Shown: piece by piece, positions 48,421-57,141 of the stretch | How positions within the stretch are numbered: the stretch's first letter is position 1 | Layout: the number at the start of each line of letters is the position of its first letter | DNA from: UBA2334 sp049653005 | GTDB taxonomy: Bacteria; Pseudomonadota; Gammaproteobacteria; Burkholderiales; Burkholderiaceae_C | Length of the DNA stretch: 64,000 bases | Direction of reading: 5' to 3' | NCBI GenBank assembly: GCA_049653005.1 | Contig: JBASFL010000066.1 | Location: 42,640 to 106,639 of the forward strand | The notes under the pieces: generated by a model | Databases searched by the model: none | Seen by the model: the letters and a program-made list of their open reading frames with translations, nothing else | What the model was told of the DNA's origin: nothing | Position numbers and translations under genes: made by a program

Positions 48421-50205
48421 TCAGGCTTGAAATTGCAACGCCGCCAGCCCCGCGTACACGCCCCCTGCGGCCACCAGTTCGGCGTGTGTGCCTTGCTCTA
48501 CCACCTGGCCATGGTCCAGCACCACGATGCGGTCGGCCTTTTGCACGGTGGCCAGCCGGTGGGCAATCACCAGCGTGGTGCGGCCTTGCATGGCCGTGGC
48601 CAAGGCGGCCTGCACCCGGTGTTCGCTTTGCGCGTCCAGCGCGCTGGTGGCTTCGTCCAGCAGCAGCAGCGGCGGGTTTTTCAGCATGGCCCGGGCAATG
48701 GCAATGCGCTGGCGTTGCCCGCCCGACAGGCGCACGCCCCGCTCGCCCAGAAAGGTGTGGTAGCCCTCGGGCAATTGGCCGATGAACTCGTCGGCGTGTG
48801 CCGCCACGGCTGCGGCGCGCACCTCGTCGTCGGTGGCATCGGGTTTGCCGTAACGGATGTTGTCCCAAGCGCTGGCTGAAAAAATCACCGGGTCTTGGGG
48901 CACGATGCCGATGCGCCCGCGCAGTGCGTCCAGCGCCATGTCTTGCGTGGGAACGCCATCGAGCAGCGTGCGGCCTTGGGCCGCGTCGTAGTGGCGCAGC
49001 AACAGCCCGAACACCGTGCTTTTGCCCGCCCCGCTGGGCCCCACCAGCGCCACTGTTTGCCCGGGTTGCACCACCAGGCTGAAGTCGGACAACGCCGCCT
49101 GCGCCGGGCGAGACGGGTAGTGAAACGTGAGCCTGTCAAACACCACCGCACTGCCGCCCGCGGGCCAGGGTGCGCTCACCGGGTGGGCCGGGGATTGCAC
49201 GGGCGATTGGGTGGCCAACAGTTCCATCAGCCGTTCGCTGGCCCCCGCCGCGCGCAGCAAATCGCCATACACCTCGCCCAGCACGGCCACCGCACCGGCA
49301 AAAATCACCACATAAAACGCGGCCTGGCCCAACTCGCCCGCGCTCATGCGCCCGGCCAGCACCGCTTGGGTGCCCTGGTACAGGCCCCACAGCACCAGGG
49401 CGGCGTTGGCAATGATGATGAACGCCACCAGCACGGCACGTGCGCGGCTGCGGCGGGTGGCGGTGTCAAACGCCTGCTCTGACGCCCCTGCAAAACGCCT
49501 TGCCTCCCGGTCTTCGGCGGTGTAGCTTTGCACCAAGGGAATGGCGTTCAGCACCTCGGCCGCCATGGCGCTGGCATCGGCCACGCGGTCCTGGCTGGCG
49601 CGCGAAAGTTTGCGCACCCGCCGCCCGTACCACATGGCGGGCAGCACCACCAGAAACACCACCCCCAGCACCTGCACCATCACGCCCGGGTGGCTGTACA
49701 CCAGCATGCCCAACGCGCCCAGCCCCATGACCGCGTTGCGCAGCCCCATGCTCAGCGATGAGCCCACCACGGTTTGCACCAGCGTGGTGTCGGTGGTCAG
49801 GCGGCTGAGCACTTCGCCCGTTTGGGTGGTTTCAAAAAACTGTGGGCTTTGGCGCAGCACGTGGCTGTACACCGCGTTGCGCAGGTCGGCCGTGACCCGC
49901 TCGCCCAGCCAGCTCACCACGTAAAACCGTGCCGCCGAAAACACCCCGAGCGCCACCGCCACCCCAAACAGCTCGGCGAAATGCCCGCGCAGCGCCATGG
50001 CCTGCGCGCTTTTGTCGGCGGGCAACAGGCCGCCATCGATCAGGTGGCGCAACGCCACCGGAAACAGCAGCGTGGCCGCCGCCGCCAGCACCAGAAACAG
50101 CCCCGCCAGCCCCACTTGCAGGCGGTACGGCCGCAAAAAGGGCCACAGCCCGCTGAGAGATTGGGGCTGCTGGGCAGAGGGGCGGTCGGGGGATGGTTTG
50201 GACAT
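48421..50205 (-). CDS. ABC exporter, fused permease-ATPase (MsbA-like)
   Basis: 594 residues from the ATG at 50205. Six membrane helices in an ABC_membrane domain (residues ~25-310) followed by an ATPase domain: Walker A GPSGAGKST, signature LSGGQRQR, Walker B LLLLDEATSALDA, His switch AHRLATV. This half-transporter should act as a homodimer exporting a lipid or other hydrophobic compound. The family is MsbA/BmrA-like; the substrate is unknown. The 191-bp gap to the divergent msrB contains nothing I can identify. Confidence 0.92.
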   Translation of the reverse strand: MSKPSPDRPSAQQPQSLSGLWPFLRPYRLQVGLAGLFLVLAAAATLLFPVALRHLIDGGLLPADKSAQAMALRGHFAELFGVAVALGVFSAARFYVVSWLGERVTADLRNAVYSHVLRQSPQFFETTQTGEVLSRLTTDTTLVQTVVGSSLSMGLRNAVMGLGALGMLVYSHPGVMVQVLGVVFLVVLPAMWYGRRVRKLSRASQDRVADASAMAAEVLNAIPLVQSYTAEDREARRFAGASEQAFDTATRRSRARAVLVAFIIIANAALVLWGLYQGTQAVLAGRMSAGELGQAAFYVVIFAGAVAVLGEVYGDLLRAAGASERLMELLATQSPVQSPAHPVSAPWPAGGSAVVFDRLTFHYPSRPAQAALSDFSLVVQPGQTVALVGPSGAGKSTVFGLLLRHYDAAQGRTLLDGVPTQDMALDALRGRIGIVPQDPVIFSASAWDNIRYGKPDATDDEVRAAAVAAHADEFIGQLPEGYHTFLGERGVRLSGGQRQRIAIARAMLKNPPLLLLDEATSALDAQSEHRVQAALATAMQGRTTLVIAHRLATVQKADRIVVLDHGQVVEQGTHAELVAAGGVYAGLAALQFQA

Positions 50206-50396
50206 GCGGGGCAAATGCAAGCTGCGGGTCAACAAAAGAAAAGAGCGGTGGCAGGCGGCCACCACACCCTTCGATGTGGGGCCATGCGCCGCTGGGGCAA
50301 GCCACAGATTGTGGGGCGGGTGTAACTTCTGCGCAGGGCCGTGCGAAGTAACTGGCAACCCCCGCACCGCAACCCCACTTTTTCAAGGCCCCTTCC

Positions 50397-50894
50397 ATGG
50401 ACAGACGCCACATGCTCAAACACCTCACCGGCTGGTTGGCCGCTTCCACACCCTTCGCGGCGGTGAGCGTCACGCCCCCGTTCCCCCTGAAAAAGACCGA
50501 GGCTGAGTGGCGCAAGCTGGTGTCTGCCAACGCCTACGCCGTGCTGTTTGAGCACGGCACCGAGCGCGCGGGCACCAGTCCGCTCAACGCCGAAAAGCGC
50601 CCGGGCACCTATGTGTGCGCGGCCTGCCACCAGCCGCTGTTTGATGCCACGCACAAATACGAAAGCGGCACCGGCTGGCCCAGCTTTTGGCAACCCCTGG
50701 CGGGTGGGCTGGGCACCTCCACCGACTTCAAGCTGATTTACCCCCGCACGGAATACCACTGCGCCCGTTGCGGCGGGCACCAGGGCCATGTGTTCGACGA
50801 CGGCCCCAAACCCACCGGCAAGCGCTATTGCAACAACGGCGTGGCGCTGGCCTTTGTGCCCCAGGGCCAAGCACTGCCCCTTTTGAGGACCTGA
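50397..50894 (+). CDS. msrB: Peptide-methionine (R)-S-oxide reductase MsrB, exported
   Basis: 165 residues. Reduces methionine-R-sulfoxide in damaged proteins. The N-terminus (MDRRHMLKHLTGWLAASTPFAA) resembles a signal peptide, pointing to the periplasm. Zinc-binding CxxC pairs CAAC and CARC are present and the catalytic Cys lies in KRYCNNGVALAF; the usual RYCxNSxxL has Asn-Gly here. The core SGTGWPSFWQP and CGGHQGHVFDDGPKPTG are family-typical. It is followed after 3 bp by msrA, also exported. Confidence 0.94.
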   Translation: MDRRHMLKHLTGWLAASTPFAAVSVTPPFPLKKTEAEWRKLVSANAYAVLFEHGTERAGTSPLNAEKRPGTYVCAACHQPLFDATHKYESGTGWPSFWQPLAGGLGTSTDFKLIYPRTEYHCARCGGHQGHVFDDGPKPTGKRYCNNGVALAFVPQGQALPLLRT

Positions 50895-50897
50895 CCC

Positions 50898-51560
50898 ATG
50901 ACCGCGTTCAACAAGGTTTGCGCCGCTGCGCTGCTGGCGGTGTTGGCAGGATGGGGTGTGGCGGGTTGTGCCCCACCGGCTGCGCCCGAGTCTGTGGCAC
51001 CCACCCCGCCAGCGGTGGTGGCCGCGCCCACGGTGGACGGCAAACCCATGGCCCATGCCGTGTTTGCCGGGGGGTGTTTCTGGTGCACCGAGGCAGACTT
51101 TGAAAAACTGCCCGGCGTGGCGGCGGTGGAGTCGGGCTACACCGCAGGCACGCGCCCGCACCCCACTTACGAAGAGGTCAGCGCGGGCCACACCGGCCAC
51201 ACCGAGGCCGTGCGCGTGTTGTACGACCCCACCCGGGTGAGCTATTCGCAATTGGTGGAGTACTTTTGGCGGCACATCGACCCCACGGTGAAAGACCGCC
51301 AGTTTTGCGATGTGGGCAGCCAATACCGCAGCGGCATTTACTGGCAGACCGACGCCGAGCGCCAAACCGCTGAGGCCAGCCGCGATGCACTGCTGAAATC
51401 AGGCCGCTTCGCCACCATCCACACCGAGCTGGCCCCCGCATCACCCTTCTACCTGGCAGAGGGCTACCACCAAGACTATTACAAGAAAAACGAGCTGCGT
51501 TACAGCTACTACCGGCTCAGTTGCGGGCGCGATGCGCGTGTGAAAAAGCTGTGGGAATAG
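50898..51560 (+). CDS. msrA: Peptide-methionine (S)-S-oxide reductase MsrA, lipoprotein
   Basis: 220 residues. Reduces methionine-S-sulfoxide. The active-site motif is GGCFWCTEADFEKL, with GHTGHTEAV and the C-terminal GYHQDYYKKN. The N-terminus has a signal with lipobox-like GVAGC, so it is probably a periplasmic lipoprotein followed by an Ala/Pro linker. Together with the neighbouring exported MsrB it would repair envelope proteins after oxidation; the cotranscription is suggested by the 3-bp gap. Confidence 0.94.
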   Translation: MTAFNKVCAAALLAVLAGWGVAGCAPPAAPESVAPTPPAVVAAPTVDGKPMAHAVFAGGCFWCTEADFEKLPGVAAVESGYTAGTRPHPTYEEVSAGHTGHTEAVRVLYDPTRVSYSQLVEYFWRHIDPTVKDRQFCDVGSQYRSGIYWQTDAERQTAEASRDALLKSGRFATIHTELAPASPFYLAEGYHQDYYKKNELRYSYYRLSCGRDARVKKLWE

Positions 51561-51569
51561 CAGAATAAT

Positions 51570-51625
51570 CTGTAGCTTAAAACCCAATGCCATCAAGCGC
51601 CAGAGGCACTTTTGGCTTGAAATTC
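51570..51625 (+). repeat. Dispersed ~50-bp repeat, copy D (intergenic)
   Basis: Reads CTGTAGCTTAAAACCCAATG then CCATCAAGCGCCAGAGGCAC and CTTGAAATTC. It fills the 63-bp gap between convergent msrA and the PLP enzyme gene and is very close to copy B. Confidence 0.75.
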
Positions 51626-52688
51626 AAAGCCCGGTCAGCACCGGGCTTTCCACCACCAGCTGGCCAAACCGGCGCTGCACCCAGGCAGGGTCGTGGTAGG
51701 TGTGCTGGTAGCGCTCGCCCCCATCGCAAATGAGCGACAGCACCGAGCCTTGGTCGCCCCGTTCCAGCATGTCGTTGGCCAGCGTCAGCATGGCGGCAAA
51801 GTTGGTGCCTGTGCTGGGCCCCAGCTTGCGGCCCAGCAACCGGCCCAGCGCGTGCATGGCCGCCAGGCTGGCCACGTCGGGCACGTCAACCATGCGGTCG
51901 ATCAGTGTGCGGATGAAGCTGGCTTCCACCCTGGGGCGGCCAATGCCTTCAATGCGCGAGCCCGGCGCTTGCAGCGTGGTGTCGCCGCTGCGGTGGTAGG
52001 CACTGAACACCGAGCCCTCTGGCTCTGCCACACACAGTTGCGTGTGGTGCCGCTGGTAACGGATGAACCGGCCAATGGTGGCGCTGGTGCCGCCGGTGCC
52101 CGCGCCCACCACCACCCAGCGCGGCACGGGGTGGCGTTCGTGCGCCATTTGGGCAAACATGCTTTGGGCAATGTTGTTGTTGCCCCGCCAGTCGGTGGCC
52201 CGCTCGGCGTGGGTGAACTGGTCCATGTAGTGGCCACCGGTGTCTGCTGCCACTTGGCGTGCCGCTTCGTACACCTGCGCGGCGTTGTCCACGAAGTGGC
52301 AGCGCCCGCCGTAAAACGCAATCAAGTCCAGTTTTTCAGGCGATGTGCTGCGCGGCATCACCGCCACAAACGGCAGCCCCAGCAAGCGGGCAAAGTAAGC
52401 CTCGCTCACCGCCGTGCTGCCGCTGCTCGCCTCCACCACCGTGGTGCCTTCGTGCACCCAGCCGTTGCACAGCGCGTACAAAAACAACGAGCGGGCCAGC
52501 CGGTGCTTCAGGCTGCCCGTGGGGTGGGTGCTTTCGTCTTTGAAATACAGGTCGATGCCCGCGCTGCGGTAGGGCTCCAGTGGCAGGGCAATCAGGTGCG
52601 TGTCGGCGCTGCGCTGGTAGTCGGCTTGTATCAGGCCAATGGCGCGGTGCACCCAGGCGTTGCCCACCGCAGCGGTGGTGGCATTCAC
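51624..52688 (-). CDS. PLP-dependent cysteine synthase-family enzyme
   Basis: 354 residues, GTG start at 52688 overlapping the ATPase stop (GTGA). Fold-type II PLP enzyme with the Schiff-base lysine in KDESTHPTGSLKHRLA, asparagine/serine loop EASSGSTAVSEA and phosphate loop GAGTGGTSATIG. The THPTGSLKHR form with a long C-terminus is that of Cds1-like cysteine desulfhydrases rather than biosynthetic CysK. Expected to act on cysteine or a related beta-substituted amino acid. Its coupling to an amino acid transporter and its position in an arginine/ornithine cluster are unusual; a biosynthetic role similar to SbnA (with the ornithine cyclodeaminase-like gene upstream) is a weaker alternative. 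Confidence 0.85.
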   Translation of the reverse strand: MNATTAAVGNAWVHRAIGLIQADYQRSADTHLIALPLEPYRSAGIDLYFKDESTHPTGSLKHRLARSLFLYALCNGWVHEGTTVVEASSGSTAVSEAYFARLLGLPFVAVMPRSTSPEKLDLIAFYGGRCHFVDNAAQVYEAARQVAADTGGHYMDQFTHAERATDWRGNNNIAQSMFAQMAHERHPVPRWVVVGAGTGGTSATIGRFIRYQRHHTQLCVAEPEGSVFSAYHRSGDTTLQAPGSRIEGIGRPRVEASFIRTLIDRMVDVPDVASLAAMHALGRLLGRKLGPSTGTNFAAMLTLANDMLERGDQGSVLSLICDGGERYQHTYHDPAWVQRRFGQLVVESPVLTGL

Positions 52689-53467
52689 TTCAGGTTGCCC
52701 GACAAGAACTGGCGCAGCCGCTCGCTGCTGGGGTTGGCCAGCACCTCTCGGGGGTTGCCCTCGTCTTCCACCACCCCCTTGTGCAGGAACATGACGTGGT
52801 TGGACACCTCACGGGCAAAGCCCATTTCGTGGGTCACGACCACCATGGTGCGGCCCTCTTCGGCCAGCGCCTTCATGACGCGCAGCACCTCGCCCACCAG
52901 CTCGGGGTCAAGGGCTGACGTGGGCTCGTCGAACAGCATCACCTCGGGCTCCATGGCCAGGGCGCGGGCAATGGCCACGCGCTGCTGCATGCCGCCCGAC
53001 AGGTGCGAGGGGTAGTGGCCCTCCACCTTGGTTTTGCCGTCGCCAGCCAAGCCGACTTTGGCCAGGTATTTGTGGGCGCGGGCCTCGGCTTCGGCCTTGG
53101 AAATGCCCAGCACGTGCACCGGCGCTTCCATGATGTTTTCCAGCACCGTCAGGTGGCTCCACAGGTTGAAGTGCTGGAACACCATGGCCAGTTTGCAGCG
53201 CATGGCCTGCAGCTGCTTGTCGTCGGCCGCTTTCAGCATGCCGTCTTTGGCCAGGGTGAGCGGCAGCGGTGTGCCCGCCACGCTGATGCTGCCGCTGTTG
53301 GGGCGTTCCAGCAGGTTGATGCAGCGCAGAAACGTGCTTTTGCCCGAGCCGCTGGAGCCGATGATGCTGACGCAATCGCCCGCCTTGGCCGTCAGCGACA
53401 CGCCTTTGAGCACCTGGTGCGTGCCGTAGCTTTTGGTGATGTCTTTGACATCGAGTTTGTGGCTCAT
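52685..53467 (-). CDS. Polar amino acid ABC transporter ATPase (HisP/ArtP type)
   Basis: 260 residues. Walker A GSSGSGKST, signature LSGGMQQR, Walker B VMLFDEPTSALDPE, switch VVTHEMGFA. Similarity is to HisP, the ATPase of histidine/lysine/arginine/ornithine importers. Binding protein and permease genes lie upstream in the same orientation (56962-54731), separated by the desuccinylase-like gene, so this is the energy subunit of the same importer. Confidence 0.93.
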   Translation of the reverse strand: MSHKLDVKDITKSYGTHQVLKGVSLTAKAGDCVSIIGSSGSGKSTFLRCINLLERPNSGSISVAGTPLPLTLAKDGMLKAADDKQLQAMRCKLAMVFQHFNLWSHLTVLENIMEAPVHVLGISKAEAEARAHKYLAKVGLAGDGKTKVEGHYPSHLSGGMQQRVAIARALAMEPEVMLFDEPTSALDPELVGEVLRVMKALAEEGRTMVVVTHEMGFAREVSNHVMFLHKGVVEDEGNPREVLANPSSERLRQFLSGNLK

Positions 53468-53503
53468 GGGGGTGAACGGCTGTGTGATCGGTGAGAAAAA
53501 AGC

Positions 53504-54655
53504 TCAGGCGCTGAGCAGCATGCCGGTGCGCAACGGTTGGGTGCCAGAAATTTTGCCCACCTCCAGCCCGGTGGTGGCCCAGCGCACGGTGTGCCGCGCG
53601 TACAACACGCCGGTGACCTGCGCCACCACGGGGCTGACTTGGCCTGTGATGGGGTGAATGACCTCGGCCACCACGTCACCGGCGGTGATGTCATCCCCGG
53701 CGTTTTTCAGGTAGGTCAACACGCCGCTGTGGGGCGCCACCAGCACTTGGGTGCCGGCCAGCGGCGTGGGTTGGCAGGGCAGGGGGGGCACGGTGGGGGC
53801 CGGGCCCGCCACCGCGCCCAGCAGGGTGAGGTAAGCGAACAGGGCGGCGGCATCGGCCTGGGCGCAGTCGTGGCGCACGTCGGTTTGGCCGCGCAGCTCC
53901 ACGGTGGTGCTGGCGCAGCCTTGGGGAAAGGGGTGGCTGTCCACAAACGCTTGCCCGTGGGTGGCTGCCAGCTTCTGGCGCAGCTGCCACCACACGCCGC
54001 TCAGGGCTTCGTCGTAGCAGCGCCCGCCCGACCCTTCGGCCACCAGCACGGCGCGTGCGCCCAACAAGGCGGCCAGGGGCAGCAGGGTGTAGGCGCAGGG
54101 GGGCTCCAGGTACAGGTGCATGGCGGCTTCAAAGTCGCAGTGCAAATCAAGCGCCACATCGGCGTCGCAGGCCAGGCGCATCAGGGTGTGGCGCAGGCTG
54201 GCCAGCTCGGTGTCGGGCGCATGGGCGTCCAGAGCGGCATGCAAGGCGGCGCGGATGGTGGCCACGTTGGCGGCGGGGTCGGTGCCCAGGCTGTGGGCCA
54301 GGGCCGTGCCGTGCTCTATCAGCCAGTCGGCAAACGGGGGGTAGCCGCGGTTGAAGTTTTCGGCGCTGGCCAGCTCGAAGCGCCCCAGCTGGCTGTGCAG
54401 CACGGTTTGGTTCAGGCCAATGGGGTTGGCCATGGGCACCAGCACCACTTCGCCCGCTATGTGGCCCGCAGATTCAGCGGCCAGCAGCAGGCCGCGCAGG
54501 TGGTGCAACACCAGCATGCCGGGCAGTTCGTCGGCGTGCAGGCTGGCTTGCAGCACCACCTTCGGGCGAGCGCCCGGTGTGCCGAAGTGCTGGCTGGTGA
54601 GGGTGCGCTGGGTGCCCACAGCGGGCGAAACAAGGGGGTGTTCAATCGCGTGCAT
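53504..54655 (-). CDS. Succinylglutamate desuccinylase/aspartoacylase family protein
   Basis: 383 residues of the zinc carboxypeptidase-like AstE/AspA family. Zinc ligands are visible in SLHADELPG (His, Glu) and LDLHCD (His); substrate region NPIGLNQTV and NFNRGYPPF. C-terminal ~90 residues contain a biotinyl/lipoyl-like beta segment (VLVAPHSGVLTYLKNAGDDITAGDVVAEVI) found in this subgroup. It probably hydrolyses an N-acyl amino acid or an amide, within a cluster that imports and degrades basic amino acids. AstE itself would require the rest of the ast pathway, none of which is here. Confidence 0.85.
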   Translation of the reverse strand: MHAIEHPLVSPAVGTQRTLTSQHFGTPGARPKVVLQASLHADELPGMLVLHHLRGLLLAAESAGHIAGEVVLVPMANPIGLNQTVLHSQLGRFELASAENFNRGYPPFADWLIEHGTALAHSLGTDPAANVATIRAALHAALDAHAPDTELASLRHTLMRLACDADVALDLHCDFEAAMHLYLEPPCAYTLLPLAALLGARAVLVAEGSGGRCYDEALSGVWWQLRQKLAATHGQAFVDSHPFPQGCASTTVELRGQTDVRHDCAQADAAALFAYLTLLGAVAGPAPTVPPLPCQPTPLAGTQVLVAPHSGVLTYLKNAGDDITAGDVVAEVIHPITGQVSPVVAQVTGVLYARHTVRWATTGLEVGKISGTQPLRTGMLLSA

Positions 54656-54675
54656 GGTGTGAGGGTGTGATCAGA

Positions 54676-54734
54676 TTGATAGCTGAAAAACCAATACCAT
54701 CAAGCGGTAGGGGCCAAAAAACCATAAAAATCAG
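54676..54734 (+). repeat. Dispersed ~50-bp repeat, copy E
   Basis: Reads TTGATAGCTGAAAAACCAAT then ACCATCAAGCGGTAGGGGCC and AAAAAACCAT. It fills the 75-bp gap between the permease and desuccinylase-like genes and reaches the permease stop. Its first half equals copy C. Confidence 0.75.
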
Positions 54735-55444
54735 TGGCGGCGGGGTGCCAGGTGCGCCAACCAGCGCCGTTCGGCCAGTTGGAACAGGCCCACCAGCGCC
54801 AGGGTCAAAGTGGCGTAAATCACGCCCGCGGTGATGAAGGCTTCAAAGGGCAGGTAAAAGTCGGAGTAAATGTTGCGGGCCGCACCGGTGATGTCCAGCA
54901 GCGCGGGCACGGCGCTGGCCAGCGAGGTGCTGTGCAGCATCATGATGACTTCGTTGCTGTAGCCCGGCAGGCTGCGGCGCATGGCCGAGGGCAGCAGGAT
55001 GCGGCGCATGGTGGTCCAGCGCGACATGCCCATGGCCTGGGCCGCTTCGATTTCGCCGTGCGCCGTGTCGCGGATGGCACCTGCCAGCAGCTCCACCGTG
55101 TAGGCGCAGGTGTTCAGCGCAAAGGCCAGCACGGCGCAGAAAAACGGTTCTTTGAACCAGGTCCAGGGCCAGGTGTCGTCCCACCGGGCCTGGATGAATT
55201 CCATTTGCCCCAGCCCGAAGTAAATCAAATACACCTGAATCAGCAGCGGTGTGCCGCGCAGCACGTAGGTGAACAGCCACACCGGCCCGCTGATCCAACG
55301 GTTGGGGCTGACCCGCGCCACAGCCAGTGGCAGCGACAACAGCCCGCCGATGACCAAGGACGCCAACAGCAGCGCCAGGGCATTGACCGTGCCTTCCCAG
55401 AACTGCGCCAGGTTTTCCGGCCGAAAGATGACGTCGAATTCCAT
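54731..55444 (-). CDS. Polar amino acid ABC transporter permease (HisM type)
   Basis: 237 residues, about five membrane segments. The motif EAAQAMGMSRWTTMRRILLPSAMRRSLPGYSNEVIMMLHSTSLAS is the ATPase-contacting EAA loop of the HisM branch. Starts 3 bp after the other permease; together they form the heterodimeric channel of a basic amino acid importer. Confidence 0.93.
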   Translation of the reverse strand: MEFDVIFRPENLAQFWEGTVNALALLLASLVIGGLLSLPLAVARVSPNRWISGPVWLFTYVLRGTPLLIQVYLIYFGLGQMEFIQARWDDTWPWTWFKEPFFCAVLAFALNTCAYTVELLAGAIRDTAHGEIEAAQAMGMSRWTTMRRILLPSAMRRSLPGYSNEVIMMLHSTSLASAVPALLDITGAARNIYSDFYLPFEAFITAGVIYATLTLALVGLFQLAERRWLAHLAPRRH

Positions 55445-55447
55445 GGT

Positions 55448-56149
55448 TTACAGGTTGCCCCGCTTCACACCCACCGAGTAGCGGCGCTCCAGCATGCGCA
55501 ACAGCACCAGTGACACGCTGGTGAACACCAGGTAAATCAGGCCCGCAAAGGCCAGGAACAGCAGCGGCGCGTTGGCGATGTCGCCACGGGCGGCAGCACC
55601 CGCCTGTTTGGCCAGGTAGGTCATGTCTTGCAGGCCCAGCAACGACACCAGGGCGGTGGCCTTCATCAGCACCAGCCAGTTGTTGGTGAAGCCGGGCAAG
55701 GCCAGGCGCACCATTTGCGGCAGGGTGATGCGCACAAACACCTGAAAGGGCCGCATGCCGTACGCCACGCCCGCTTCCATTTGCCCCGGCGGAATGGCCA
55801 GGATGGCGCCGCGAAACGTCTCGGTCATGTAGGCCCCGTAAATGAAGCCGATGGTCAGCACCCCTGCCACGAAGGGGTCAATTTCAATGTAGGCCTCAGA
55901 GCCCAGGGCTTCCAGTGTCCAGTTCAGGCCGATCTGGCCGCCGTAAAAAATGAGCAGCATCAACACCAGGTCGGGGATGCCGCGGATGAGGGTGGAGTAC
56001 ACCGTGGCCAGCCAAACCGCGGGCTTGTGGCCCGACAGTTTGGCCATGGCCCCGGCCAGCCCCAGCAACACCGCCACCGCCAACGAGCCCAGGGCCACTT
56101 CCAGCACCAAAACGGCGCCGTGCAAGATGCTGAGCAAATAGGGGGTCAT
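55448..56149 (-). CDS. Polar amino acid ABC transporter permease (HisQ type)
   Basis: 233 residues, five membrane segments, EAA-type loop EAGVAYGMRPFQVFVRITLPQMVRLALPGFTNNWLVLMKATALVS. First of two permease genes, beginning 30 bp after the binding-protein gene. HisQ-like by position and sequence. Confidence 0.93.
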   Translation of the reverse strand: MTPYLLSILHGAVLVLEVALGSLAVAVLLGLAGAMAKLSGHKPAVWLATVYSTLIRGIPDLVLMLLIFYGGQIGLNWTLEALGSEAYIEIDPFVAGVLTIGFIYGAYMTETFRGAILAIPPGQMEAGVAYGMRPFQVFVRITLPQMVRLALPGFTNNWLVLMKATALVSLLGLQDMTYLAKQAGAAARGDIANAPLLFLAFAGLIYLVFTSVSLVLLRMLERRYSVGVKRGNL

Positions 56150-56179
56150 GCGGTGGTCGTGTGGCTGGGTTGCGTGGGA

Positions 56180-56962
56180 TCAATCACCCCAGATGTCGGT
56201 GCCGGGGAAGTATTTGTCGCTGATTTGTTTCCACTTGCCGTTGGCGCGGATGGTGGCAATGCCTTTGTTGAAGGCTTCTTTCAGGTCTTTGTCTGACTTG
56301 CGCACCGCAGCACCCGCGCCTTCACCGAAGTATTTGGGGAACTTCAGGGGCTGGCCGACAAAGCCGTAGGCCTTGCCATCTGGCGTGTCGAGAAAGCCGC
56401 CCTTGACTTCCATGATGTCGGCCACGGTGCCGTCGATGCGACCGGCCTTGATGTCCAGGTACACCTGGTCTTGGGCTTCGTAGTTCACCACGTTCACGCC
56501 GGCTTTTTTCAGTTCGCCCATGGCGTATTTCTCTTGCGTGGAGCCCTTGAGGACGCCGATTTTTTTGCCTTTCAGGCTGGCGGGGCTGCCGTCAATTTTC
56601 AGGTCGCTTTTCACCACGACTTGCGACAGCGTGTTGTAGTACTTGGTGGAGAAGTCCACCTGGCGCTTGCGCTCTTCGGTGATGGACATGGAGGAAATGA
56701 TGGTGTCGTATTTTTTGGCGGTCAGGCCGGGGATCATGCTGTCCCACACCTGTTCGACAAACACGCACTTGGCTTTCATTTCATCGCACAGGGCCTGGGC
56801 AATGTCCACGTCGAAGCCGGTGGGCTTGCCGTCGGCGGTTTTGAACGTGAAGGGTTTGTAGGTGGGGTCGATGGCCACACGCACTTCTTTCCATTCCTTG
56901 GCCGACACGGTGGCAGACAAGGCCAGCGCCACGGCGCCCAACATCAGGGATTTTTTCAACAT
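56180..56962 (-). CDS. Basic amino acid-binding protein (HisJ/ArgT type)
   Basis: 260 residues with a signal peptide (MLKKSLMLGAVALALSATVSA). Core motifs VAIDPTYKPFTFKTADGKPTGFDVDIAQALCDEMKAKC, TAKKYDTIISSMSITEERKRQVDFSTKYYN and RIDGTVAD identify a periplasmic SBP_bac_3 protein. The TPSYEPF-like region and the DV(D/A) pair fit lysine/arginine/ornithine binders, in agreement with arginase and ornithine cyclodeaminase genes immediately upstream. The 179-bp gap before it may hold a separate promoter; I see no convincing one. Confidence 0.92.
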   Translation of the reverse strand: MLKKSLMLGAVALALSATVSAKEWKEVRVAIDPTYKPFTFKTADGKPTGFDVDIAQALCDEMKAKCVFVEQVWDSMIPGLTAKKYDTIISSMSITEERKRQVDFSTKYYNTLSQVVVKSDLKIDGSPASLKGKKIGVLKGSTQEKYAMGELKKAGVNVVNYEAQDQVYLDIKAGRIDGTVADIMEVKGGFLDTPDGKAYGFVGQPLKFPKYFGEGAGAAVRKSDKDLKEAFNKGIATIRANGKWKQISDKYFPGTDIWGD

Positions 56963-57141
56963 GGGTTTTTGCTCCAGGGGTGGGGTTGAACAGGGGGCAC
57001 AAACGTTTGCGCCTTGGCAACAGGCACGGTTAGCGAGAAACGTGCCGCACCGGTTGCACCAAGAAAATCAGCATATCACCGGCGGCAGGGGCGGCGTCAG
57101 AGGGCTTGCCCCAACCGGGTCACGCCTGTGTCGCCTGGGAA

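Noticed and set aside
57046..57061. GG-N10-GC element (TGGTGCAACCGGTGCG on the minus strand) upstream of the basic amino acid-binding protein gene, a possible sigma-54 promoter
   Set aside because: Three mismatches at well-conserved positions, no enhancer sites and no supporting leader structure as seen at the nitrate genes.
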